From assembly GCA_029237695.1 (NCBI GenBank), contig CM055265.1:44385331-44449330 (forward strand): a DNA stretch of 64,000 bases, written 5' to 3'. The notes beneath the pieces are model-generated. The model did no database searches. It worked only from the letters and a program-made list of their open reading frames with translations, and was not told where the DNA came from. A program made the translations under genes and the position numbers. Source of the stretch: Conchocele bisecta. Taxonomy: Eukaryota; Mollusca; Bivalvia; Lucinida; Thyasiridae. Of the stretch, positions 54,447 through 63,152 are shown piece after piece (positions within the stretch are counted from its first letter, which is position 1; the number at the start of each line of letters is the position of its first letter).

Positions 54447-55470
54447 AGAATCTGACGATCCGGGGGTAGCTGGGTGTCAGAAGGCACCATAAGAAGTTCT
54501 TCGCGAACAAAACCGCGAGATGGACCATCAGTCAAATAATAGAGCACGGGCTCATCAGGTTTGGTAATAGAGCGATCCAGATGATATACATTCATTGACC
54601 ACACGGGATCAGTCGCGCGGCGGCTGCCACCTTCGAGCTCTCCCGGTTGATAGAGGTACCGGACGTCAATATCTGATGGAAGTGCAATCGCCGATTGCTG
54701 CTCCTCTAAACCAACTGGTCGCCCGCGCGAGACGGCAGAGGGCTCGCTCGTCACCCTTTTAAACTTGATAGCATCTACGGGCTTCTTACCTATCTGGTCA
54801 CCTCTCCGTTCAGTGCGGAGACCACGGCGGGCAGTCTGGCCACCCACTCGGTCGATCGCGAATGAGGGTTTACAAGTTCTTTAGCGTATTGGTGTCCGAA
54901 CAGTCTCTCAGCCAGGGTTCGATTGAAGCGTTCCACGATCCCCTGGTCCCGGTGGATGTTGACGCGGCCGCGTCTGATAGAAACTTTATGCTTAGACAAT
55001 AGATGAGAGACCGCGCCCATGAACTCGCGGCCGGGATCGACCTGGAGAAGATTCGGCCATTTGAGAGGACTCCTCTTATATATTCGGGAAAGAGCCTCGG
55101 CCACTTCCTTAGACTCTTTAGTGGCCAACGGCTCAGCCCCCTTGTAACGACTCGCTACGTCAACGATTGTCAGTGCGTACTTGTACGTTTTGCGACCGAC
55201 GCGATCGTGAGGGAGAAACAGGAGATCCGCTTGGTGAACTTGGTTCGGCACCGGAACGTCGAATTTTGGGCGCGGAATATTGTGAGGCGCGGGTAAATAG
55301 ATCTGCCAGATGGCCTGCTTCTTGAGCCATTCCTTGACAGCGTTTTCTGAAACCTTGGTCGCCGCCGCGAGGTTCTTGATGGCCGCGAGTCCCTTCCAGT
55401 AGCCGCGGGGGCTATAGTATGTATTCGACAGCTTGCGCGTTAGTTTGGTATCAAGTTTGCGCGTGTTCAT
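54443..55470 (-). pseudogene. Retroviral-type (rve) integrase of the Polinton-like element, one frameshift
   Basis: From ATG 55470 the first 226 codons contain the DDE core: HQADLLFLP (first Asp, ~80), LLQVDPGREF (second Asp, ~143) and DQGIVERFNRTL (Glu, ~176). Near 54800 the frame shifts and the C-terminal domain continues to 54443 with LPSDIDVRYLYQPGELEG and the tail DGPSRGFVREELLMVP, an SH3/chromo-like barrel by position. It is tail-to-tail with PolB, the ends overlapping by ~4 nt. It would insert the element into the host genome with short target duplications (family knowledge). Confidence 0.88.
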
Positions 55471-55803
55471 CGTATGCGAAGTATTCTAATATATCGGACA
55501 ATCTCCAACATGCCCTCGCCAGTTCGTCCGGTAACTGCGTCGTTAATAATAAACCTTTGTTGGAAGTTTCGCTGCAGCCCCAATCGCGTTTGGGTTGGAA
55601 CAGGAGAGGGGAATCTAATTCAACATTGTTGATGGAGGAATCTAACATCCGCTTTGCGAAAAGGGTGGCCGCTTTTTCGTCCTCGCGCCACGTCTCGAGA
55701 CAATCTCGGCCAGACGAATCATACTCTTTGCACCAGGTAAACGATGTTTTTGGGCAGTGTAGCCTACATCGATCATAGCGTCATAAAGTTCGTCAACTAA
55801 CAT
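55451..55803 (-). pseudogene. Unrecognised small gene upstream of the integrase, frameshifted
   Basis: ATG at 55803 (MLVDELYDAMIDVGYTAQKH) and, after a frame change near 55680, FAKRMLDSSINNVELDSPLL to the stop at 55451. It overlaps the integrase start by 20 nt in another frame, a compact arrangement typical of viral gene blocks. ~117 codons, no recognisable domain. Confidence 0.5.
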
Positions 55804-55851
55804 CGTTCTATATATATATTTTTATAAAAAAAATTGTTTTAATTAATTAAT

Positions 55852-56217
55852 TTAAAATCTCGATTGAATATAATAGCCGGCGAGACCCACCACACCCACC
55901 CTTCCCACGATGATGAACGCGATCTCGCGGTCCTTTTGGGGCTCTGACGGTACATAGAAATCTGAAAGTTGGGGCTCGGGATCCATTGGATCGAGACTTT
56001 TGTGCGGATATGCCAGCGCGTACTCGCGTTGGCGGGTTTCTTCAACGTTCTGAAAAGTTTGCGCGGCGTGATTTTCGCGGCGAAGCTCTCATTGACCCGG
56101 GGGGAGTCCAGATGGGGTGGCGGTTCGTTTTTTCGACCATGCTTCCTTTGCGCTATTGAGTTGTTCTACAGCTAAATCATGACGCTTACGCTCCTCATCC
56201 ACGTTCGAGCTTTTCAT
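55852..56217 (-). pseudogene. Small protein with a C-terminal membrane segment
   Basis: Starts MKSSNVDEERKRHDLAVEQL (charged, helix-forming). One TGA interrupts the frame near 56091, then it continues to DREIAFIIVGRVGVVGLAGY and a stop at 55852. The ATG overlaps the stop of the next upstream gene (ATGA). Predicted tail-anchored; role unknown, possibly virion-associated. An alternative frame gives an open but composition-odd peptide and was not preferred. Confidence 0.5.
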
Positions 56218-56530
56218 TTTAGAGAATATAAAGTTGCTACCGCTGAAACGCCAACTGCGTTTACAAGCGCACCACTTACTATACTGCGATTGAAGCCATT
56301 ATTTCCTATATTAACTGGTAGAATTCCAGCTTTAACTAGATAATCTCGGGTCCAAACTGCGGCCGCTACATCTAAGTCGCGAGCCCTACGTCTCTCACAG
56401 TAAAGTCCAATTTGGGAGCGGTTCCTCCTAGGGCCATCTTTGATAGTCGAGCATACCCGATACTGAAACCCGATATCACCACGGCGTGATAAAGCGCATT
56501 CACTAACATTTTACCATCTTGTTCAGCCAT
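56214..56530 (-). pseudogene. Small hydrophobic Polinton protein, frameshifted
   Basis: ATG 56530: MAEQDGKMLVNALYHAVVIS, then FSIGYARLSKMALGG and LDFTVRDVGLA. A frame break follows near 56375, after which VWTRDYLVKAGILPVNI continues to the stop at 56214. Two apolar helices are likely. Its position among structural genes suggests a virion or membrane component; this is inference. Confidence 0.55.
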
Positions 56531-56622
56531 TGTTATATTAATTATTGCATATAAAAATGGGTCGCGATCAATGTTTAAATGGGGCGCATCCAACAGTGTC
56601 GGGGGTTGTTTTTTCTTTTTAA

Positions 56623-57020
56623 TCAAAACCTCGTTGATGACCTGTTGTTGCAACGGTAAAGCACATACAAGGTGCCCACAACCGACAGACCACCAACAAC
56701 AACCCACGGGATCCAATCAGTATTGGGAGTTGGAGCAATCGGTTCGATCCAATAGCGATTGGGGGAGAAACAGCTGCACCGGGTGTTTTGTCGTCTCGAT
56801 TGCAACTCCAATCTCAATTTGAGTTTGACATCTTGAAGCTCGGCGTGTATTTTATCTTGTTTAACTTTTCGGGTGACAGCCGCCGCCCGCCCAGCTGCCT
56901 GTCTTTTCGGGTTTTTATGTCGTGCTGTTGAGGGTTCATACAACGTGCTCTGGTTCAACTCCAATTTCGATTGGGTTGAGTGTGGTTTCCGTCACTCTCG
57001 GGTGTGTCTTGTGTCATCAT
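56623..57020 (-). pseudogene. Basic protein with one membrane segment
   Basis: ATG at 57020 or, after a frame break, 56964. It has a Lys/Arg-rich region (HKNPKRQAAGRAAAVTRKVK) and a charged helix, and ends with the apolar stretch WIPWVVVGGLSVVGTLYVLY. Small frameshifts near 56780 and 56960 blur the middle. No family recognised. Confidence 0.45.
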
Positions 57021-57063
57021 TTATAATATCAGGGCTTATAGTTTCGTGGGCATATATGTCCAA

Positions 57064-57582
57064 TTATTGACAGTGTTTACCCGTGGTCAACGCGGTTGTC
57101 AGCGGAGCTAAGTACATTCCAAACTTGTGATAAATTGAGCAGCATGCCGTTCTAAGAGTGTGTCCTATAAAAGGGTCAGTCTCTAGATCGTGAATCAACC
57201 CTTCGGTGTTTGGTATAGGGAGAAGTCTACTAACGGCGGTAGCGTACAAAATGAATAGCCGCGATCCAAGAGTTTTTGTCATCTCTGCTCCCAATTTGGA
57301 TTCGTATCGCGCATACATTTTTATCAATCTCCGCATCTGACATCTTATCCACCTGACAAACTGAGAGACGCCTACCGAGATAATGCTCCGATTGTCCCCC
57401 AGCAACCAGCGCAGCTAGCGCTCTCGTCGCGCCGCATTTTCATTTTCATTCGGAGTCGTTGCCATCAACCCAATATACCAACCGCCGTTGGAGTTGATTC
57501 CGATTGCTCTGTCGGATCATTATTGTTGGCAGTCGGAGTTGAGGTTTCTTCTATTATGATCGAGAAGTTCGTCGCAGTTCAT
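57064..57582 (-). pseudogene. Unrecognised structural-block gene, frameshifted
   Basis: The clean part (57330-57064) reads YARYESKLGAEMTKTLGSRL, FILYATAVSRLLPIPN, TDPFIGHTLRTACCS and FGMYLAPLTTALTTGKHC. It is alpha-helical with apolar faces. Upstream frames are broken between ~57440 and 57330, so the start may be 57465 (MATTPNENENAARRER) or 57582. Function unknown. Confidence 0.5.
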
Positions 57583-57885
57583 TTTTCTTAAAATTAATTT
57601 AACTATCAACAAGTCTCATCACTTTAACATATTTATTTATTACAAAAATAATAATAAAGCGCACCACCCCGATACTTATGATCACCATTATGCTCGCAAC
57701 AAAAGCTCGCAGCGGAGCACCAAATTGTTAACATTGTTAACCATTGTTCAGCATTTGCTCAGCATTATTCAGCAATTGCTAAGCATTGTTCAGCATTGTA
57801 ATAGCTTATTACTTTGCAATTTTCCTAATTTTCTTAAAATTAATTATTAATTAATAACTTTATAAGCCAGTTGGTTGATCAGTCT
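57583..57885. promoter_or_regulatory. AT-rich intergenic block with shared motifs and iteron-like repeats
   Basis: It holds tttttcttaaaattaattt at 57582-57600 and aattttcttaaaattaatta at 57827-57846. The 19-mer is present in inverse at 63093-63111. Between them ~10-11-nt repeats of the type ttgttcagca occur about seven times (57724-57799). Candidate promoter or replication signal. Confidence 0.45.
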
Positions 57886-58523
57886 TTAGCAGAAGCTTGG
57901 CGTGATTAGTTTCGGAAAGCATCTGTCGAACCTCCAGGCTCCTCGCGCGTTGGGATAAACGTCATTCTCTCGAAGACAGTCATCGAATGAGTCTCGGTCC
58001 TTGCAGTGAAAGAGGGCGACCCATTTCGTTTGCTCGCGCAGATCCTTGAGGACGGCGTTGTACTTTTGAGTGGATATCCATACGCTTTGCCTAGCATGGC
58101 GGCCAGAAAATGCGAGCTCGGAGAGCATGTCCTTCTTTTTGGTCATCGCCGCCTTGGCTGTGCAATCATCAATCACGTATAGGGTGGGCTCACCCTGGAA
58201 TTTTTGGTATAAACACGCAACCAATCGTGAAGCCTATCACCAGGGTCAATAACGTATACCTCAGGGTCGGTCCATATCCACGGGCACCGCTGATAAGTAT
58301 CGTTGTGCCGACAGTGGGACATAGGATCACAATGTGACGAAAGGCATCGCGGTAGGATCCCTCGAGTAAGTCGAGGATGAAAACCGTTTTTCCCACATCC
58401 TGTCTGCCCACATATTATGGCAGAGTGAGCATCTCCAATCGTGAATTGGTATTGATTGTTAATTTTCTTAATTAATTCTTTAGAATTATCAAAATTAGTA
58501 GATCGCTGATACGTATCGACCAT
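57886..58523 (-). pseudogene. FtsK/HerA-type genome-packaging ATPase, frameshifted
   Basis: ATG 58523, MVDTYQRSTNFDNSKELIKK. Walker A is AIICGQTGCGK(N/T) (~residues 35-45), with the frame breaking right after it. Further on come EPTLYVIDDCTA (Walker B with two Asp, ~58180), GRHARQSVWISTQKYN (sensor-like Ser-Thr-Gln) and KDRDSFDDCLREN. About 212 codons, the usual length for this ATPase in Polintons and relatives. Its start overlaps the end of the capsid-like gene by ~29 nt. It would translocate element DNA into a capsid. Confidence 0.82.
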
Positions 58524-59439
58524 CTTCGATGTTGAGTTGTGCGTCTGTAATTATATATAAGTACACGTTCAATGGCCCGGCTCCGTCCGCCTCTTTGGTT
58601 ATCTGGATCGTCACACCCTCACTAGCGTTCTCAACTTGGCGTCCGCTACCGTGTATTTGTCATCATCGCTGGCTCGCAGTTCTAGCCATACGCGTATTTG
58701 GTATTCAGGAACTCCGCGAGGGAGACGGCCGAGAGATGCAGATCTTTGGCAACTGCTGCAACCTCCGGAGAGCGCTTAGAGCCGGCAGCAAACTGCTTTC
58801 TTACTTCGTCCCATGCTGGTTCGCGCGAAGACCCGCGCTGTAAGAGTTGATTGGGACTCCTCGATCGTCACCTCTACCTTCGTGATTTTGGGGTTATAGA
58901 ATCTGTCGGTTTTTCTAGCACCGAACGCGAACGAGCATCCTCGAACAACATCAGTATACCTTTCATCGAGCGGGCGGGTACGTTGACGTTAATATTCCAC
59001 AATGTGTCGCTTTGTCTTTCGTCATCTTGCGATGGCGAAGAACTCGGTCGTAAAGTATGGCAACGCGCCCGGCGTACTGGGTTCTGATCAATCGTGCTAG
59101 TTCGGGCATCGTGACCATGTCGTTACTCCAGCGAAACATTATCGATCGCATACGTCGATAAACATGTCGCTGGCTATGATAACTCGGGCCGTAGTCGTTG
59201 AACGTTAGTTCGTATTCGAGGCGGTCAGCCAAAGCGCTCTGATAGTAGGGCATGTGACTCTCCAGCAACTCAAAGTCGTTAGCTCCGAGGTTGGGGAAGC
59301 GGACTAAGAGCTGCTGGTTCTGGTCGATCGTCGATGGGTTGTTCGTAATAACGACACTCTGTCTCACGCCTTTTGCCCCGAGGGGCTCACGCAGTCTGCG
59401 GTATGGATTGAGTTTGCGACCGTATTGACTCGAAGACAT
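58495..59439 (-). pseudogene. Candidate jelly-roll major capsid protein, internally shortened and frameshifted
   Basis: ATG 59439: MSSSQYGRKLNPYRRLREPL, then NNPSTIDQNQQLLVRFPNLG directly followed by FELLESHMPYYQSALADRLE and YELTFNDYG, and MVTMPELARLIRTQYAGRVA with ILYDRVLRHRK. After a frame change come ARSMKGILMLFEDARSRSV and a conserved tail ending in a TAA at 58495-58497. It is about 300 codons long. The resemblance to widespread Polinton capsid-like proteins is by memory of the family only; the junction after FPNLG looks like a missing internal segment. Confidence 0.55.
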
Positions 59440-59505
59440 AATTAATTTTATTGAAACTATTAAACCTGTATTGTTTTGTCTTTAATATAATAATAATTAT
59501 TAAAG
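59440..59505. promoter_or_regulatory. Divergent AT-rich intergenic spacer (66 bp)
   Basis: Lies between the minus-strand capsid-like gene (start 59439) and the plus-strand gene starting at 59506. It contains aattaatttta and a T/A-only stretch; a shared promoter is likely. Confidence 0.45.
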
Positions 59506-60997
59506 ATGGCTGGTCTCGATATTGGCATGGACGAATTCGATCGCACTACTAGCGACCGAGAAGATTACCTCGATGATGATGATTTATGTTGATGATCTCT
59601 ATCCATATAGCCGCGGAGAGGGCGTGGACGTTGATGACTACCTCAATGATGATGATTATGTATGATACCTATCCATATCCGCCGCGGGAGAGGACTTGGA
59701 CGCTGGTAATGAGGACGAAACGTCCTTCATAGAGTACCCGCCCGATGCGAGTACCACATTTCGAAACGTGGGAGGCCAAATCCAAAACTCGGCATGGGCG
59801 GGTGGTGCCAAGATTCTGAGGGATCTCCAAGAATGAGCTGGCGTCTACCGAGGAACGGAAACTCTGGTGAAACGGTGGGAGCGTATAGTGTCTAAAAGCG
59901 GCATCTCCGCCACGTTGGAGTTTTCGCAGCACTAAAAGAGGAGACCTGTGGGTTTAAAATGGGGCAATACCTGGATGTTTGCTGACGTACAAGAACAACC
60001 CAAACAAGTTCCTCAAACCCTCTTCATTGAAGCGATATGGAGCACTACTCGCTCGAGCTCTCGGAGTGCTCGACGACATTCAGGGCGCGCCCGCTGCCTA
60101 CAAAAATGGTAAAAAACCCTACAGTCTACCGACGAAACGCTGGAGAAGAACGGCCGCCACTATAGAAACGATCGAGCTCAGCGAGATCCCTCGCGTAACC
60201 ACCGACGTTATTAACACGATTGAAACCAACGGTCAACGAAATAAACGGCACGAAGTTTGACTACCACCGTTACCTCTTCGCGAACTCCGGGGACTCGATA
60301 AGGTTCTGCAAACAACTGGGCGAACTAGTCATAACCTCTCCAAACTCTCAGCGCTGGACAAACATATCGCTCTAGAAGAAAAAAAAAATAAAGCAAGCAC
60401 GGGGCGATAGAGAATCTACCGAGCGGATCAACAAACTCCTGCGGTCGTTGCGGGACGAAAGAGAAGCTCGATTGGAGGCTGCCTCAACTAACCGTTGAGA
60501 CGCTTTCGGTCAATTAAGTCGTAGCCGCGAAACAATCTCGAGGGTCCTGCACGAGGACACTACACTCGGTGGCGCGTATTCGCACTCTGTTCAGAGAGAA
60601 GGGCTCACGATAATAACCGTCATCGCGGCTTTCAGCATGATTATATCGACCCTAATTCTATCTATATCGTCTCTAGTTCTATCTATACAGGTGGTTCAGC
60701 ACCAGCTCCATCACCCGCTCCAGCACCAGCTCCAGCTCCAGCACCAGCACCATCCGGTGGGGTAAAAGAATGGATAAAAAAAACAACTAAAAGCCCTCGC
60801 CAATCTCCTGGCTAAATTAGCAGGAAAGTTGGCTACCGCACTACCTGGGACTGATCGGAAGTATCGTTTTTCTTACTTGCTATCTATATTATCAAAAACG
60901 GTCGGATGGCTAGCCAATAATACTTGGGCTTTAATTCGTGGCAATCGCCGGTCTCCTTATTATTCTCTGTCAGAGAGTTCCTACAACCAAAGCGTAA
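59506..60997 (+). pseudogene. Unrecognised membrane/linker protein, multiply frameshifted
   Basis: Starts MAGLDIGMDEFDRTTSDRED with strongly acidic repeats (DDDD, VDDLY, DVDDY). The middle holds the longest open stretch (59979-60260, NPNKFLKPSSLKRYGALLAR). Then come TIITVIAAFSMIISTLIL (membrane segment, ~60610), a Pro-Ala linker (SAPAPSPAPAPAPAPAPAPS, ~60700), an Ala/Leu-rich helix and a second apolar region near the end. It meets the next minus-strand gene tail to tail near 60990. No family recognised; at least five breaks. Confidence 0.45.
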
Positions 60998-62390
60998 ATA
61001 ATCCGATCGCCACGAGGGCGACGACGAGCGCTAATTTCTCCTCCTCGTGTGTTGTGCTTCCAATTTCACCCAATTTGTAATTGATTGGTGTTTCTCCAAT
61101 CGCGATTGGTCTGTTGATGGATTTCGATGGTTCATCCAATTTACGAATTGGGGGTACTTGGTTCGATTTACGAATTGGGGGAGGTGTATCCATTTTGTGT
61201 TTTATGAAATCGGTTCCACTGTTGGGGGTGCGCTTGATGATATCCGTGTTCACGTTACCGTTGTGGCCGATTTTTTGATTGGCGGTGGCGATTACGATAT
61301 GATTATTGTAACCGTCAACCGGGTCGTCTCGTAGTATCATATTGCTCGGCGCCATATAAAGACCTATTCCAAATACATAGTCTACTGGGGTGCTGGCATT
61401 CTGTAAAACGTCTTGATAATTCTGGATCGCCTTCTCCAGGTCCACCCTAGCCGAGATGGCGTCCTCTACAAGTGCCAAGAATTGTTTTTGTGCATCAAAC
61501 GCTGTTCCCATGCCCAGTATAGAACTGCGAGTTTGCTTCTGTGCGCCGAGGATGGCCCAGACGTACGTGCGAATAGATTCGTTGACGTGAGTAACCCCGG
61601 CCTGCGTGAACCCTATACCCTTATAACATAAATGTACCCCACGCGTCCTGAACCTCAGCAGCCTGCTGTATGTAATCGACGTGAGCCCGTTTCGGAGGTA
61701 ACATTTTACAAGAAAACACACCACAGTGCCGACCTCCAGACACTTCTGGCCCGAAAGTCATCGTCGCGGGGTCAAAATTCCCGGCGTTCCGACTGACGAT
61801 GTGGTCACCGGAGTGATCGTGTCTAAAATCAGTCTGTGTCCAATTCCCGGACTGGCCGTGAATGAGAACGTCCCCGAGGCCGGTGCTGGTAGGAAATGCT
61901 TTCTGTCTCCAGTCCGCGTCTTTTGAAACGTTAAATTCGTTACACAGTCTTTCAAAGGCCATACGGTCGTATGCGTTGGAAATGGGATCCCAGGCGTCGT
62001 CTTGAGGTAGTGAAATACCTAGTTCTTTGAGAATCCTCCTAATAGTATAATACGTGTGAAAGTTGTAGACACTTCGGAGCATGACATTCTTGGATGTCAG
62101 ATGGTCTTTATGTGAAACTCCACACCCGGCTGTTGCGCACCATACAGCGAAATTTATTTGGTTCTGCCAAAACTGCATCGGTGTTGCTTTCCAGCCGTTT
62201 ACCACCTCCATCGTAGTAATCTTGGGCAACCTATATTGTTCAAAGATGTTAGGGAAGTTGGTGGCAAAGCCACTGTCCGGTCTAACCGTTACGGTTGGGT
62301 GTACAGGCGGTTAACAACGTCTTTTTGTGTGTATTTACCTCCGACCGCGTACTTTACATTAGAGTTAAAGCTAAATGCTTTGGTATCCAT
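60981..62390 (-). pseudogene. Large unrecognised structural-block protein with C-terminal membrane anchor
   Basis: ATG 62390 (MDTKAFSFNSNVKYAVGGKY). Open segments are 62229-61621 (MQFWQNQINFAVWCATAGCG, VYNFHTYYTIRRILKELGIS, AYDRMAFERLCNEFNVSKDA, HIVSRNAGNFDPATMTFGPE) and 61724-60981 (AQKQFLALVEDAISARVDLE, SKSINRPIAIGETPINYKLG). The protein ends in LALVVALVAIGLFTLWL, a membrane anchor. Two frame breaks lie near 62290 and 61640. About 470 codons; Cys/Gly- and aromatic-rich. Probably a virion component, by context only. Confidence 0.5.
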
Positions 62391-62404
62391 TGAAAGATAT
62401 TATT

Positions 62405-63030
62405 ATGTTTGCTACTATAACTAATGTTCAAAAAGGGAGTTGTGAACTTCAAAAATTAATAGACAACTGCTGCGGAAAACGTCGGGTAGGACCTTAGATC
62501 AATCACCTTCACGGTTGGATGGCAGAATGTGGGGAAGAGCGAATGTTTTACTATGTGAAGGATGGACTACAATTAGAAGTAAAGCTGCCTCACGGACTGT
62601 GGGGAATAAGACAGCTCAAAGATTTTGTCACTCAGAGCTTGACGGTATAATCAACCTCACAGTATCGAATGCTACCAGGGGCTCGCAACAATGACCATCA
62701 GCAGTGATAATAAGGTAGTGGTCTCCCCGGGTGTTGGGTATTCAACTCGGTTTTAGAGAGACATACTCCTCAAACAAAGGAGTGTTTACCCCGGGTGAGT
62801 ACGTCGGTGATAAACCGGTGGACTTCACCTTCACAAAAACTCTCAGGGTGCACCTGGATCGGGTGAACACATCGTACAACACGATAGACGGATCCCCCAG
62901 CACATTACTGAAAACTGTGCCCGCCAGCGATTGTTTCTATGGCGAGACTGTAACGTTAGACTTCCCACACCCAGAGATGAAAGTTTTGGAATCGGGACAC
63001 ATCCACGAGTTGAAGATTTTATATTCTTGA
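62405..63030 (+). pseudogene. Candidate minor capsid (penton-like) protein, frameshifted
   Basis: It starts 14 nt from the divergent minus-strand gene (MFATITNVQKGSCELQKLID). A middle frame has VKLPHGLWGIRQLKDFV. The C-terminal 99 codons (62731-63030) are open: LGIQLGFRETYSSNKGV, FTFTKTLRVHLDRVNTSYNT, CFYGETVTLDFPHPEM, and an end HELKILYS that looks beta-rich. The single jelly-roll assignment is inference from size, position and beta-rich pattern. Confidence 0.4.
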
Positions 63031-63092
63031 TGATAAAGGGCGAGAGTTGAATAACGATTACCCGATTTCGGTCGTCCTAGAAATTTCAAATT

Positions 63093-63111
63093 AATTAATT
63101 TTAAGAAAATT
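63093..63111. promoter_or_regulatory. Inverse copy of the 19-bp AT-rich intergenic motif
   Basis: aattaattttaagaaaatt is the exact reverse complement of 57827-57845. It lies 40 bp upstream of the coiled-coil gene and may be its promoter element. Confidence 0.45.
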
Positions 63112-63152
63112 ATTTAGAATTAAACGCATGTTCGTAATATATTATCAACATT

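Noticed and set aside
57605..57691. Very small apolar open frame on the minus strand (about 29 codons)
   Set aside because: It could be a membrane peptide, but it lies in AT-rich spacer sequence with no overlap or spacing that supports it as a gene.
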